64,000 nucleotides of DNA from positions 4,223 through 68,222 of the forward strand of contig UQMZ01000018.1 of assembly GCA_900542185.1 (NCBI GenBank), written 5' to 3'. The notes beneath the pieces were generated by a model. That model saw only the letters and a list, made by a program, of their open reading frames with translations, did not search any database and was not told where the DNA came from. The position numbers and the translations under genes are program-made. Every line of letters starts with the position of its first letter. The first letter of the stretch is position 1. The stretch comes from an uncultured Bacteroidales bacterium (GTDB taxonomy: Bacteria > Bacteroidota > Bacteroidia > Bacteroidales > Muribaculaceae). Below are positions 63,978 through 64,000 of the stretch, in pieces.

Positions 63978-64000
63978 AACCGGGAGATTAAAGTGTTAAA

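Overview
The window looks like a chromosomal segment of a gut Bacteroidales bacterium, most like Muribaculaceae. The evidence is SusC/SusD and FecR/ECF-sigma genes, GH26/GH130/GH97/GH3 carbohydrate enzymes, type IX secretion genes (PorX, PorW, a PorZ-like propeller), a DUF2723 protein and a GT4, and promoters of the Bacteroidetes form TTTG-N19/20-TAnnTTTG. Coding DNA is GC-rich at third positions, which gives many long false antisense frames. The genus is inference. I see no tRNA, rRNA, CRISPR array or complete insertion sequence.

Layout. 1-192 is the tail of an ABC exporter ATPase. 351-5540 is a beta-mannan operon: GH26 mannanase, GH130 mannosylglucose phosphorylase, MFS symporter and cellobiose 2-epimerase. 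It has a 32-bp perfect palindrome between phosphorylase and transporter. 5524-8217 (minus) is a PorZ-like propeller protein. 8374-9997 carries a polyprenyl diphosphate synthase and RNase HII. 10922-15955 (minus) is a steroid-type cluster: 5-alpha-reductase-family membrane enzyme, Old-Yellow-Enzyme-family reductase, short-chain dehydrogenase and AMP-forming acyl ligase. A 331-bp element with 34-bp terminal inverted repeats sits inside it. 16039-21389 (minus) holds DUF2723, a GT4 glycosyltransferase without a legal start codon at its homologous N-terminus, and an alanine-dehydrogenase-family enzyme. 21524-26758 (minus) holds a DUF1016 nuclease with in-frame palindromes, shikimate kinase, DUF2752, a CD225 fusion, TyrRS and an M28 lipoprotein. 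26924-28078 is a DUF4143 ATPase framed by two matching hairpins.

28330-33236 is a ribose/nucleoside operon (ribokinase, nucleoside hydrolase, sugar transporter) followed by GH97. 33271-35597 is a convergent pair of related secreted glycan-binding-like proteins. 35787-49868 is a polysaccharide utilization locus: FecR anti-sigma, GH5 lipoprotein, STN-containing SusC, SusD, an unassigned alpha/alpha-barrel protein, a CE7 esterase, then an antisense ECF sigma gene and a divergent GH3. 49865-55350 (minus) holds a Sel1 protein with the type IX secretion factors PorX and PorW. 55416-61467 (minus) is a TolC/HlyD/ABC-2 export operon ending in a lipid A-type acyltransferase. 61684-63039 is a MATE pump. 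63083-63431 is a well supported but unidentified structured RNA with its own promoter and terminator. It is followed by a Kdo transferase gene that breaks off near the window end.

How the parts work together. Two glycan systems (mannan, and a GH5/CE7/GH3 target) and one nucleoside/ribose system feed sugar catabolism. The PUL appears controlled by a sigma/FecR/SusC relay whose sigma gene lies at the opposite end of the locus. The steroid-like cluster is the most exciting metabolic prospect. Its combination of reductases and dehydrogenase matches what is known for bile-acid and steroid 5-alpha/5-beta reduction in gut Bacteroidales. Several genes have the -7 box only 4-10 nt before ATG, which suggests leaderless or nearly leaderless messages.
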